Shown here: positions 10,983-23,007 of the stretch, piece after piece
Layout: every line of letters begins with the position of its first letter
Position numbering within the stretch: the stretch's first letter is position 1
Assembly (NCBI GenBank): GCA_019009955.1
Contig: CM032228.1
Location: forward strand, 176,987,501-177,051,500
From: Riptortus pedestris
Lineage: Eukaryota > Arthropoda > Insecta > Hemiptera > Alydidae
Reading direction: 5' to 3'
DNA length: 64,000 bases
Made by a program: the position numbers and the translations under genes
Notes under the pieces: model-generated
Told to the model about the DNA's origin: nothing
Databases searched by the model: none
Seen by the model: the letters and a program-made list of their open reading frames with translations, nothing else

Positions 10983-13137
10983 GCTGCCATTACACCATCT
11001 ACTAATTTTATTTTGTTTAGATTATAATACATTTTAATTACTACGCTTACACAGCAATATCCTATGTTTTGCATTTATACCTACTAGCTTTATTGCATAA
11101 TTAGAATAATAATGTCTTGACAGTATCGACTCAATAATTTCAATAAATAATCTGATTTTACTGTAAATCGGTAGTTGCTCAATTAACTGAAGGATTTTAA
11201 CAATTGCTTAGGTAAGGATTCCGTAATTCACTAACAATTTTTGCGCTAAATACCACAGAAGACCACATTTTACATAATGAATTGTTGTCAATAGGTCTTG
11301 ATGTGTTTCACGTCAGAATCTTTGGCTACTAGACGTATGTGGTCCTTGTTTGCATGTCCGTTGTTGTTAACATAACCTCTTCGTTTCAACTGCCTCCAAA
11401 GTTCCATTTTCACCTGGTATCTTTGTTCTACTGAACTGACATTCAATGAAATGAAATATAATTTTGAGATTAGTTGTATGTTAGTTCCCGTGCTCAGTGC
11501 ACCATGTATTATTTTATAGTAATATTTGACTAGTCTTCATATTTTTAGATGAACTTGTTATGGATTGAAATTGTTAATCTTCTAACTTAATTTCTTTCGG
11601 GATACTTCTAAAAAAACACTTTTACCCTGTGTTAATTTGAAGTGTGTTTCGCTTAGAAATAGTTGACATATTTCCCTGAAGATGAAGCTTGAAATTAAAT
11701 TTTACATAGTCATTCCATTTACATTAAAGAAATATTACATTAAATAGATATCAAGAATGTACAGAGGAAAATATGAAGTTATTATAGCTACACCTTTTAA
11801 AGTAAAATTGTTCAATCGCTTGATAATAAGGCTTCCAGTGAGTATAAGTTTTGTGGAACTAACTTATTTCAAGCCTTTCTACCATAAACACCAACAACTC
11901 TTGTAGCTCACATTAATCTTTTTAATTCTATTTTAAAAAAAGTTTTATCAAAACATAATTCTTTGTAATTTTGCTGTTCTCCATCGTTAACCACAGACAA
12001 TTAAGTGAAAGACTGATGTCTACCTGCATACTTTTAATTAAAATACACTCCATTTTTCTTTCCCAGTTATTTTCTAATTACTCAGTACTCAGATTAATTT
12101 TTTTTTTAATTTAACTTCGTATTAAATGAAAATTTGACCATTTTTTAATTCAATTAGTAGGAGAGGGGCGCATTATTAAGAATTTCATGGAAGAATCTTA
12201 ACATGTGCATGGGAATTATAAACACTGAAATATTCCTAAAAGTCAGGAAATAAAAATCACATTATTTATGAAAATACGTTCGTTCCAATGTGGAAACTGC
12301 TCCGTTAACTGATTTTAATTATTAAACAAATATTATGGTTTTAAGCTGAAAGGTTTTTAAAATAAAATATATTCTATAAACGTATAATACTGATGCCCGA
12401 TCGTATCCTAGAGACCATTTGAGTTTGTGTGAAGCTGTAAAATATTTCGGTATTTGAGTGTAAACAGCAATGCAAAAAACATTTGGCATGCTAGGCCAAG
12501 CTCAAATGCTTTTCAAAAACCAGGGAGTGCAAAATTGTTATTAAAAGTTATATATTTCTCATTCCATACTTTATCTAGATGAAGCGTTTGACAGGAAGAA
12601 AGTTTAAATTAGCTTGGATCACTAATTGTTGATATGTCGACTCGACTATGAAAACCTTTGTTAGGAGCACTCGAAGGTGCTACAGAACAGAGAAAGTTTT
12701 CTAATTTATTCACTTTTATCAACTCAACAATCTAGAACATTATTAACTTCTCACGCTCTCAATCGCTATATAATTTTATATCTCGCGGTGAGCTGCCATT
12801 CAGAAAAACAAATCACATTGTGAAATTTTCAACTAAATTCATGTTAGCTCAAATAAACAGAAATGCAGCCCATAGTCAAACACTCGACAAAATTCATCGG
12901 TAGCTACTTGAAATAGAATTCCTGTAATAATAAGCTACAGAATACTTCACATAAGCCATTCTTACGATGATCTATTAAAAAACTCTATCGTATGTAATAC
13001 GCTTCGTTATAAATAATATATTACGACGTATTATTATATATAGATTACGGTTCTTAGTTTTATACTGAAGAATGTTAACTCATTACAATGAATTAAGCGT
13101 AAAGGTGATATTGGATCCCGTCTCCAATACAATATAA
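10983..13137. other. Mostly unique AT-rich sequence, no supported gene
   Basis: Over 2 kb without a recognisable repeat or a frame above 60 codons. It may be intronic or intergenic. I see no splice or promoter signal worth calling. Confidence 0.4.
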
Positions 13138-13250
13138 TTATTATTATTTATTAACGTCCACTTTTTTGCAACTCAGGCTAATTGGGACGGGTTATCTACA
13201 GGTTACCATCCTTTTCTAGCCAGGGGGGTTTTAGGATGTTATTTAATCAA
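13138..13250 (-). repeat. SINE family S, 3' half only
   Basis: Complement of the body and tail (TTATTAACGTCCACTTTTT, GACGGGTTATCTACAGGTT, TTTTCTAGCCAGG). The tRNA-like head is missing, as in 5'-truncated retroposons. Confidence 0.75.
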
Positions 13251-13436
13251 TCAATCAATATTTATGCTTTCAATAATGTTAATAAATGACTATGTGACGA
13301 TGGCAAAAGTAAACGTAAACAAATTAAATTTTAAATTCCAAACAAAAGGTCCATTCAATTATGAATGGTATGAATATAAGAGTTTTGGACGGTAGTTTTT
13401 GTTCCCAATCATTCAAAACTTTTATGGACTCTCGAT

Positions 13437-13735
13437 TTTATTTTTCCTTTATATATGTTGTATTTTACTATCGTTCAGTTTTTTTAGCGCAAGCACATTG
13501 AAAATGTTGGTTAGTTTTTGTCCTGAAATAGTTGGGAGTGGGCTGGGGACGAATTTGTCTGGTTCTGGAAGATCTTTACATTCACTAAATTGTATTGTAG
13601 AGAAAACACGTATACACAATCTATGGATTTTTTCTGCATCTCCTATGCACAACAATGGACAACGAACAATTATCGCAGTTAACACTGTAACTACTGTAAT
13701 ATCATAACATAGACGTTTACCTTAAACACTGTAGT
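13437..13735 (-). other. Exon-like island (candidate terminal exon); unidentified
   Basis: On minus the frame is open for about 90 codons from near 13718 to the stop at 13449. Its amino-acid content is ordinary (…CPLLCIGDAEKIHRLC… then …LPEPDKFVPSPLPTISG…) rather than repeat-like. A polyadenylation-type AATAAA lies just past the stop (about 13437-13442, minus) and a possible acceptor GATATTACAG sits at its upstream end. The plus strand is also open for 102 codons. I do not recognise the protein. It may be the last exon of a host gene or chance. Confidence 0.25.
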
Positions 13736-13749
13736 ATACTGGCCGGGGC

Positions 13750-15470
13750 TCGTCAAACATTGTCCACTTTATAGTAACAGTAAATATACTGCCAATTTTT
13801 AAACATAGAGAATCTTACAAAATACACAGACATTTCCTTTACAATACTTAGCAATCATACTGAAAAATATATTTTATTATTTCGCATTTGTTATTTTTTT
13901 TTTCTGTTTTGAACTGAAAGTGTTTTTTTTCTGTTTGAACATACTTTCTTTGAACTGACTGTGTGTTTTTCTGTTTGAACATATTTGGGCAACAGTCCTA
14001 GAAAAGCCAGTATCTGACACTAATATTGTGAGAGGTCTTGTAGTTTCTTGACACACGTCTTTTGGTGTAATTACAGATCAAAAATAGTAATATACACATA
14101 TACGTTGATTCAAGTAACTGTTTAATTGCAATCTATTGCTGAGTGAGCATTAGAGCTTAATTAATATATTATCTTAAAATGCCTTCAATACTTAATATAT
14201 ATGTAAAGGCGAATAAACCAAATTTTCTTGGAAAAAAAGTAAATACTTATATTGGTAAAAAAATGTGAAGGAAGAAGAAGATATAGAATATTATTTCATT
14301 ACCTGTCACCATCTAAATGCTTCTGAATTTACTCAAAGTCAAATGACATTAAATAGCCTTAATTGAACATGTGCTGTAAATTGTCATGGGTAAATATTAG
14401 TAAGGTAAATATTAGTTAGGAAAATTAAACATTAGGTATAACACCTTAAACTTACCCATGATGAAAATTGTGTAATCGGAATGCAAAAGTATATTATTTG
14501 TACATGTTTCTATGATTGTTGTATAGGAGGTATTTCCCTTTTTATCGTTTTAGAAAAACGTAAACATCATTTTTCTCTTCTGTTTCGTTTCATCTCTGTA
14601 TACTTAAAGAAAACAAACATTCTTCCCTTTTAATAATACTGTAGCAGCTTGGCCTGCTCTATAGCAACCCTTAACCTAACCCCTACTAGCTGCCACGTGG
14701 TCTCAGTGACAGTGTTGCCAGGAACTATTTATCCTAAAACAATTAATCTAATTTTAAGGTGGCTACACTGCGAGCAACCTCATAATATCCTGTCAGTCAG
14801 TGTGTAAAATTAACCGCTTACTCTCGCAATTGTATCTATTAGTGCTCCGTTCTTTTTGTGCGAACTCTGCTTCAATTCGTTATTTATTAATTATCCAAAG
14901 ACTTATTATTTTATGTTGTTCATTCTTTATTCTTTGGCAGTGTAAATTTTTGTTGTTTTTTGTATAAATTATAGTGGACTTATTTCATTTGAGTTTTGAT
15001 ATTGTACGATATTAAAACCCGTACATTAAAATACAATGTACACCAAGACAAAAGAATCAATAATACATTTGTGAAAAGAATCCGAATTCTTTATTTTGAT
15101 ATCCTTACACCTTAGCTATGTTCATTTCTAAGTGTATAGTTGTGCAACAGGGAGGGTTTCAGATCAATGTGATAGAAATGTTATTTCGTCCTTTACACAA
15201 GATTTTATATCAGTCTTAGAAACTTTCTATTACACCTTTTTTCTCCTAGAAGTTTTAAAAAGCGCCTAGAAATATATTTCAGAATATATAAAATAAGAAT
15301 GCATGTGAATGATAACTGATGCCTCACCTGCTATGAAATGGCTTCAATTGATCTCCACATATACAACAGATTACAAAAAGACATGTTATACCTATAAATA
15401 TAATAAAGGGGGAATACCCCCTTAATCTACCTGGTTCACAGGAACAATACTTTCATTAAAAAACGCAAGG
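13750..15470. other. Mostly unique sequence, no supported gene
   Basis: AT-rich. A more GC-rich patch at about 14640-14850 contains CACGTG (an E-box) and mixed sequence, but no frame or promoter arrangement can be defended. Confidence 0.35.
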
Positions 15471-15481
15471 GATCATAAAAA

Positions 15482-16301
15482 GTCCGTCACGCAGGGGCTG
15501 CGTAAACTAAGCAGATTTCCCCTGTGAAGTTTTACAATAGAGAAATCTGCATACTGGTAACACAATACCACCGTGATTAGATATAGAGAAATCTTTCAGT
15601 TAATTAAAATAAATACCCAACTGAAACGGCTTCTGAATTGTAAGAATAATTTATATTTTAATAACTCAAATTTCAGTAGTCCAAGAACTAAAGAAGGGGG
15701 GGGGGTGGCGGATGAACAAAACGTATTTGCATAAATCTCACAAAGTAAGGAAGGTAAGGTAAGGTTAAAAACGCCAGGTTAGAAGAAGCTCCGCCTGAGC
15801 CGAGAAATGACGAAGATGGCCGACATAATCCGAACTATACCCCACCACAGACTTCATAAAAATGCAAATATCTCGGTTAATATTAAAGATAGAGAATAAA
15901 TGTATATAACAATATTTATAGTAAATTTAATTTGCAATAAGATTGATTCTATACAATTTTTCGATCCGATGCATAATAACGGAGATATTTTGAATTTTCG
16001 AAAATCCCCCCCTCTAAACCCCCCCTCCCTCTGGTCCGATTTCAGCCATTAACGAACTTGATCTGTCTTTTTACATAAAACGGTTAAATATCGAGTTTCG
16101 TAACGATAAAACAAAAATTGCGACCGCTAGAGCGTTAACAGACAAATATATATATATAGATATATATATATATATATAATTTTGAACGGACCTCATTTTC
16201 GTCATCTCCTGGGTAGGATGGATGGACATTTGAAGAAAATTTTCGAAAATCGCGTCATGAGTACGACCTCAATAGCTGATTTCCCTTAAGGGAAATCTGC
16301 T
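15482..16301 (+). mobile_element. Family A element (HINE/DINE-1-like), long form 1
   Basis: 5' end GTCCGTCACGCAGGGGCTGC, then CTAAGCAGATTTCCC. The middle has a G9-type run (about 15699) and GTAAGGTAAGGTTAAAAACG. The conserved 3' half has AAATATCTCGGTTAATATT, GATCCGATGCATAATAACGG, CCCCTCTAAACC and GACCGCTAGAGCGTTAACAG, then a short (TA)n (16147-16178) and TTTTGAACGGACCTC. It ends in the hairpin TGATTTCCCTTAAGGGAAAT and CTGCT. The flanks are A runs on both sides. No coding capacity. Confidence 0.85.
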
Positions 16302-17036
16302 AAAACCTACAGATACAGCTTGTGGGTGACGACATATGACACGTTTACTACTGATTCTTTCACTAAGTGAGTATCAACACGTCATTTTTCATAGCGTAAA
16401 TACGGGTTGTCTTAAGTCCCACCTTAACAATTTTGAATTGTTATTGATGTAAATATTTTTTTTCCTATATGACTTTACTGGCAAGCGTGAAACATTATAT
16501 ACTGGCCCCTTTTATTTTGGTAGTTTCATTTTAGAAAGGCTAAATTACAACAAATGATCTATTCACTATATCTAATAATGAGAGTTATTGTAATTAATTT
16601 AAAGATTTGGATATTATCATAACGACTCCAACGTCTAGAAAGGAATCTAAATGAAGTAAGTCTTATAGAATAAGATAATGATTATGATAGCAGTGATCTG
16701 GTATCATCACGGAGATATTACAAAATATGATAAGAGAGTAATTTCCTTCTATTTTGTGTAAACAGAGGACAAGAAATTGAGCTGAGATAACGGATCATAT
16801 TATAAAGTAATTATTCATTAGTCAAGATTACATATTTCTGTAGTGTTCCATCTTCCAACAGTAATTAATCAGTTAATACTTCAAATGAAGTTGCTTTGTT
16901 TATTTAATACTCTTAAAGTACCTCTAATAAATTAAAGACACTTATAAATGGGGAGGGGGAATAAATATTTCTTTCCACATGTTCTTTTTTTTAGACTAAT
17001 ACAGGGAACATAAGATAACGGTATTAGCAAAAAAAA
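16302..17036. other. No gene seen
   Basis: AT-rich spacer between two family A copies in the same orientation. Confidence 0.4.
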
Positions 17037-17480
17037 GTCCGTCAAGCAGGGGCTGCGTAAACTAAGCAGATTTCCCACGTGAAGTTTTACAATAGAGAAA
17101 TCTGCCTAATAACAACTGAAGTAGTAAGAAGCCTCTAAGCCAGAGCTCTCGGCGGAAAGTCCGAACATAGCCGACTCTTGCCGACCACACGCAGAATACA
17201 AATGCAAATATCTCGGTTAATATTCAAGATAGGGAATACATGTATATAACAATATTTATAGTAAATGTAATTTTCAATAAGATTCATTCTGTACCATTTT
17301 TCGATCCGACGTATAGTAACGGAGATATTTCGAATTTTCGAAAATCCTCCCCTCTAAACCCCCCCTCCCACTGGTCTGATTTCAGCCGTTAACGAACTGA
17401 TCTTTCTTTTTACATAAAACGACCAAATATCGAGTTTGGTAACGATCAAACAAAAATTGCGACCGCTAGAGCGGTAACAG

Positions 17481-17554
<74 letters not shown>

Positions 17555-17675
17555 TTTTGAACGGACCTCATTTTCGTCATCTCCTGGGTAGGATCGATGG
17601 ACATTTAAAGAAAAATGTCGAAAATTCCGTCATGAGTACAACCTCAATAACTAATTTCCCTGAAGGGAAATCTGC
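17037..17675 (+). mobile_element. Family A element, short form
   Basis: Same ends as the long form, without the G-run/GTAAGG module: after CAATAGAGAAATCTGCC the sequence passes a GCCAGAGCTCTCGGCGGAAAG block directly into the conserved 3' half. The (TA)n at 17487-17551 is about 65 bp, twice the length in the 15.5-kb copy. 3' hairpin TTTCCCTGAAGGGAAA. Confidence 0.85.
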
Positions 17676-17716
17676 TAAAAAAGTCAAGCTGCGTAAACTA
17701 AGTAGAATTTTCACGA
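17676..17716 (+). mobile_element. Family A fragment (5' end only)
   Basis: Directly after the previous copy, AAAAAAGTC is followed by AAGCTGCGTAAACTAAG, a shortened version of the family A 5' end, then unrelated sequence. Either a tandem insertion into the same A run or a leftover of a second copy. Confidence 0.55.
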
Positions 17717-19960
17717 GCTATGCTAACGTCATTCTCTATTTCACCCGTAATATGAAGTCTATATGAAAATTACATACAATATTTTTGACATGAGATGTAC
17801 AGTGATACAGCTGCTCTAGGGGTATCGCAAGAATAGGTGTTAACTAAAAGCTGAAATTACAAATAGTTGGGTTAATACTTGAGTTAGTATAAATTTATCT
17901 TAATTTTAAAAAATGGAGTGAAACAACGTTAGTAGTACATTTCTTTCTATAAAGATAACAAATAACTTTTTTTTAATATTATTATGCAATAATGCCTGTT
18001 TTATGAGTGGTAATGTAACAGACCAGGAACAAATTTAATCATTTCAATGTATATGTTCACTAAGTTCGTGGCATAAAACGTTTTCGGTAGTCGTGTTCAT
18101 TCCTTTGAAAGTCGATTTTGACTTATTCGCAAGTCACTTCCATATATATATATTTTTTAAGTATTCTGTAATGTACTTTGTCATTTGGGCTCATAAAAGC
18201 ACGCCAGTATTAACATTAAAATTAATATCTAAGGGAAGAAAAAAAACACAAATAGGAATGAAAAAAGGAGTTCATCGCAGTGAAAGTATCAACCACCACC
18301 GTATCAGACTGACCCCATTGAAATTCCTTACTTTTTTGACGAAAATACGAATTTTCCTCTATCTAATCGTTGAGTGGTTATCGAGTTTCCATTGATAATG
18401 TTGAAAATTGTTGTTGTCAAAATAATAGTGTAGGAGTTTGACAAAGTGTTTCAATTTATTTTAAATCTTTTAGTAGTATGTTATTTCATCATAAATTGTT
18501 GTGTTGGTATAGTTTACACCAGAGTGTAGTTATAATAAGTAGAGAGAAGTGAAAAAAAATTGAAAACATTTTGGAAAAATGTTTTGTCTGTTGTTGTATT
18601 TTATAACTCTGAACGCGTGTATAAATTTGATGATAACACAGTGATCTCCGAAAACGCGTTTTAAAGATAAGATATACGTCTTTGCTGGTGTCCCAGGTCC
18701 GTGTCGTGGACATAACATGTTTAGTGAACGCTGAACTTAATAATACATCATTTTTAAGTGTTTTATATATATTTTCAATAATAATAATAAAATTACTACT
18801 ATACCTTACAATGAATCCGTTCCTTTGATTACAATGAATGTCATCGGCAATACTTTATCTGATTTTAAAGGTTCCCTGGATCCATTAAGGAAACTGAATT
18901 GAGCTCGTGAAAGTAATTATTTAAATTCTAGAAACATTTCACGATAATTATAAGTGACCACTACATATAAGGTAAGTTATAATGATTTAAGTATTCTCAG
19001 AGAAAAGAAGAAAAAATACATAATCAGGTAAGAGTCATTATTTTAATGCTATTTGCACGCTTGTCATGCTTCACTGCATGTGCTGCTGCGTATCTTAATT
19101 CATTTTTTTCTCTATTTTCCAATTCCTCTCTTTGCTTTCTTCGTTTTTTTCTTTTAAATCTCTTAAAATCATTACATTTTATTTTCTCAACTGTTATCCG
19201 GAAAAGCAATTTGCTAATTTTAATTTATATTCTGTTTCATGCTTTCCTTTTGGCTGAGCAGAGCGCAATTAGAGTAAGTACTAATTTAATTTGCTATGTT
19301 TTCAGTGGGGGATTTCCAAAGCTCACATGCATGATATTCCTTCTATAAAAATATAATAATTGTATAAAGTGACCAAATAAGCATTTCCTTAGCAAAATAC
19401 CAGTGATATCTTAATTAGTTTGTTAAATAATTTGAAAATTAAATTATTCCTTATCGTGAAAAATAAATTTAAACTTTAAAAGATAAATCATTTGATAAAA
19501 TCTGTAGTTAGAAAAATTAATTTCAGATAATTATAATTATTATTTAATTATTTACTAGGCTCTACTAGAGTTCAGGTAGCAACATCACTATTATATGGAA
19601 AAGTGTTTTAAAAATTTCATTGGTTGGAATATAAACAGCCATTGACCATCTGGATTTTATACTCTCATAAATGTTTTTGATGGGGCACAAAATCAGCAGG
19701 AGGTATTACAACAGACTGCCTGCCCAGTGAACCACAGATGTACAATTTTAATATACGCTCTCAATCATTCCATGTAACATACATAAAGAAGAAAACGCTA
19801 AAAATATAACTATCATGTAAACTAAAAACCTCAGAGCATTACTTTTAAAACGCTACAGCTCTATATCAATGCAATTCTTTAACAGAAATAACCGATTTAC
19901 AGTTTACAGATCTACTATAGATTTTCCTAGAATGAGGTCCTAATTTAAATCTTTGAAACA
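17717..19960. other. Mostly unique AT-rich sequence, no supported gene
   Basis: Several frames of 60-100 codons occur on both strands (e.g. 18093-18395 plus, 19046-19348 plus) but are Phe/Leu/Ile/Ser-rich and have no recognisable domain. Confidence 0.35.
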
Positions 19961-19971
19961 TAGTTTTTTTT

Positions 19972-20190
19972 TTAAATAACTCTACCAACTACCTGGCACA
20001 CCAATCTGAGATATAGAACGATACTTAGTAATAGGCTTAACGATGAAATCAAAATCTCTATTAAAATCACTAAAGGTTCTTCAGCTCTTCTAAAGGGCTT
20101 CACAAGAAAACCACAAATCTGATTAGTTTTTGCACTCTGGGATGAATAAACTGAGATTGTTATTAGGAACATACAGTGAGTCACAGTCTA
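19972..20190 (-). other. Exon-like island; membrane-segment-like; unidentified
   Basis: On minus a frame of about 70 codons contains a hydrophobic run (…LVILIEILISSLSLLLSIVL…) after …SVYSSQSAKTNQI…. The pattern Ser-rich/Ala-x-x-Asn then a hydrophobic helix is faintly like the last exons of insect chemoreceptors, but the diagnostic C-terminal motif is not present. It is preceded in frame by a TAG that could be part of an acceptor, and a possible donor CAG|GTAGTT lies near its end. Chance is quite possible. Confidence 0.15.
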
Positions 20191-22033
20191 ATCCTAAATG
20201 TCACACTAGTACAGTTGAATTTTAAGCCTATAAAATACTGTTGGTATAAACAGAATTAGAATAATTTTTATCATCCTCAACACTATATTAAAGGTAATTA
20301 AAGGTTGTGCCTTCATTCCAAAATGTTATTTGAATAAACATCAGTTGCAAAGCATCCCTATCAGCATCGCAAATATTATGTTAGAACGAATTCTCAAAGA
20401 CTTTAAGTTCGGGAGCAACAAGAAGCATATGCAATGAGGCATTGAACATCCTTCAAGTAAACAGGGAACTCACATATTTTCAAATAACTACACTTATTTC
20501 AAAAGTAAAACTTTGACTTTAAAAAGCATTAACAGGTCTGGAAACTCAGTGAAACACAAACTAAATAAAACACTAATCATCATTTATATATAAAGTCGCA
20601 ATCTGGAATAGGTACCAGGTATTTATTATCTTGGTAGCTCTAACGAATGATTTTTTTTCGTAAAAATATAGCCTATGTGTAAACTAAGTGATACACAAAT
20701 AATACAATATGCATATATATTTACGAATAATGATCATTTCACACAATATATAACTATTTTTAACTTATTATACTTATTTTTGGGGTCGATATTTGTTCAA
20801 GTAACATTTGTAACATGAAACAATAAACTCAATGAAACGCATATGGAAAAATAAATAATAGGATAGTACAGTCGTTGCATGTTGATATGAATAAAGTAAA
20901 TGAAAAAATTGTATTCTAAAAAGACCAGTATCGTAACTCACACTGTATCTATCACTCACGTTATTGCTGTGTTCACTTAATCAAAAATTATGCCTGAAAA
21001 TATGAAAACGTATACATTATTTCTTCTTATTCTGTTCCTTTTCTCATAATTACCCAGCATTGGTAAATATTCTTTCTTCTGTAACAAGAATACATTTCTC
21101 CGATAATTTGTAAGAGCTTCATTTTGAAACAAACTTCTGCTGGGCTGTTTCTAATGGCTGGTCAAAATCATGCCGCATGATAGTTGTAATGCTAGTGAGA
21201 TTAGTTCTGCATTTTTAGAGTGCTGGTTAATGCCCTAGCCCCAAATATTGTCATAAGTACTGGCAATGAACGTATGGACAATGTGGTATGAAATACACAA
21301 TCCCACACAACAATGAATTGTTTTTAAGAATACTCAGGATCTATATTGTTTCAAAAGTCTGCCCACTTAAATCTGTATTCGATAACTTTTAGAGACTGAA
21401 GATGTACGTCTTCTCAGCTTGTTAAGTTAGCGCTTGAAAGTTCTTGTAAAAGATAGTTTTGCAAGATTTCAACCTTGTAATGCAGTTTTCGACTCTTCTA
21501 TTAACAGAGTCCTCTTGGGAACATCTCATTAGAGGATAAATATAGGTAAAGTGGTGGGTATTTTTCTAAAGACGTTTCCTTTCTGAAATCATTTATTAGT
21601 ACAGCCTCAAAGCCCACAACTTAATAGTTGTGATCACTGTTCTGCAATGAGAGACGGAACAAGAGGGTAGGGTTGTTACAGCATATGGGATTCATTCAAT
21701 CTTCTACCACTCCAACTTGTTATACGGCGTATAACAAGTATCCCGTATACTGAATTCCACCAACGGCACATTTTGTCGAACTGTGGACTTACACTGGATT
21801 TGAAGTGTCAAGCAAGTGCCACGCATGCTGTCAAATGCGTGTTAATTCTGAGCGATCTTTACTGCGTTTTGAACGACAATATTCAGAACCATGTGTGCTA
21901 CACATGGCAGATGAGGAACATCAGAATGTTAACTATGTTCGCATTTATATATATTTCCCTGTCAGTTACGTTTGCTACAACTTTGCCCATGATGGCTCAT
22001 TCATATAGAGCACATGACACTTGCGGGTACACA
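20191..22033. other. Unique AT-rich sequence, no supported gene
   Basis: No recognisable repeat and only short frames. A slightly more balanced patch at 21650-22030 has overlapping frames on plus of up to 89 codons without a known domain. Confidence 0.35.
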
Positions 22034-22279
22034 GCTGCATAGTTTTTTTTTTTTATTTTACGTTCACTTTATGCTACTAGGCTAATCGGGACGGTTTATC
22101 TACAGGTTACCATCCTTTTCTAGTCAGGGTGGGCCTAAGGAGTTTATTTAATGAGTCCGTCATTAAATAAATTTCTACTGTCCAGGGCGGGATTCGAACC
22201 CGCCGCTCTAGGTCTGCCATGCGAGATTAGGACCAACGCCCTAACTCGCACGGCCAACCCGAGCCCCGCTGCATAGTTT
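22034..22279 (-). repeat. SINE family S, full length, with 12-bp target-site duplication
   Basis: GCTGCATAGTTT occurs at 22034-22045 and again at 22268-22279, immediately bracketing the element. Read on minus: GGGGCTCGGGTTGGCCGTGC, GAGTTAGGGCGTTGGTCC, B box GGGTTCGAATCCCGCC, body, tail AAAGTGAACGTAAAATAAAA with a poly(A) run. An intact A box, B box and duplication make this the best template for the family and show LINE-type retroposition. Confidence 0.92.
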
Positions 22280-22870
22280 GTCTCAAGTTCAATTGTTGGG
22301 CAGTAAAATGTATTAATAGCCGGCAGGTGCATTTAGAAATAAGAACGAATATCTATCCTGATTTGTAAATGTAATTTTAAGTGAAAGTTTCAGTGCATAG
22401 CGCCCTTTGCTGATTCCCATGACCCTTGCATCACACTGTCCTCAACCAGTGAAATATGCTAGATATTTTGCGAACCGGTTCAAGTTCATGACTATTTAAA
22501 AATTCTTTGATTTCCATAGCAGAGACAGGCTGTTAATCTTTTCACGATTTCAGTCCTTACTCATTTATTTTTTATAAATTTTCTTGTACCTCCTCGCCAC
22601 AATTATATCTGTTACGACTTTTACCGTGAGTCTGAAAAAAACAGGCCTTCTTCTGAATTATCTCAGATGACCATAACGGTAACAAAACAGTAAAAGTTCA
22701 GGTAGAATGGACCGTTGTAAGGGGAGGCATTTTATTGATAACGTAAATTGCTCATAACTACTAAGAGCCTCCTTTAGTTAACTACTATAACTCTTCAACT
22801 ACTATAACTCATCAACTAGTAATCAGCCCCCAACTTCTCAATATCCCTTATAATCTTGTCCGATTTCTGC
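22280..22870. other. No gene seen
   Basis: Mixed-composition sequence leading into the minisatellite. A faint resemblance to the family A body (TCCGATTTCTGCCATT at about 22859) suggests a very old fragment. Confidence 0.35.
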
Positions 22871-22879
22871 CATTCGCCA

Positions 22880-22990
22880 TAAACCTCCCTTCGAGCAACC
22901 AGCTAGAATATGGTGAGATAAATAGTATAGTAATAAAGCAATGAGCTCTCACCACCTGTATAAATCACGCTTAAATGTACTGCGATAAAT
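22880..22990. repeat. Minisatellite (59-bp type), left outlier units
   Basis: AGCTAGAATATGGTGAGATA, AATAGTA and CAATGAGCTCTCACCACCTG match diverged units of the array that resumes at 24190. The LINE remnant separates the two parts. Confidence 0.6.
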
Positions 22991-23007
22991 AACGAACAAC
23001 CTCCATT

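Noticed and set aside
18489..18718. Overlapping minus frames of 74 and 62 codons
   Set aside because: Two frames overlap in the same stretch with no splice, start or domain support.
22034..22279. Functional tRNA gene
   Set aside because: A and B boxes are present, but the sequence sits in a dispersed family with a non-tRNA body, a tail and target duplications, so it is a SINE.
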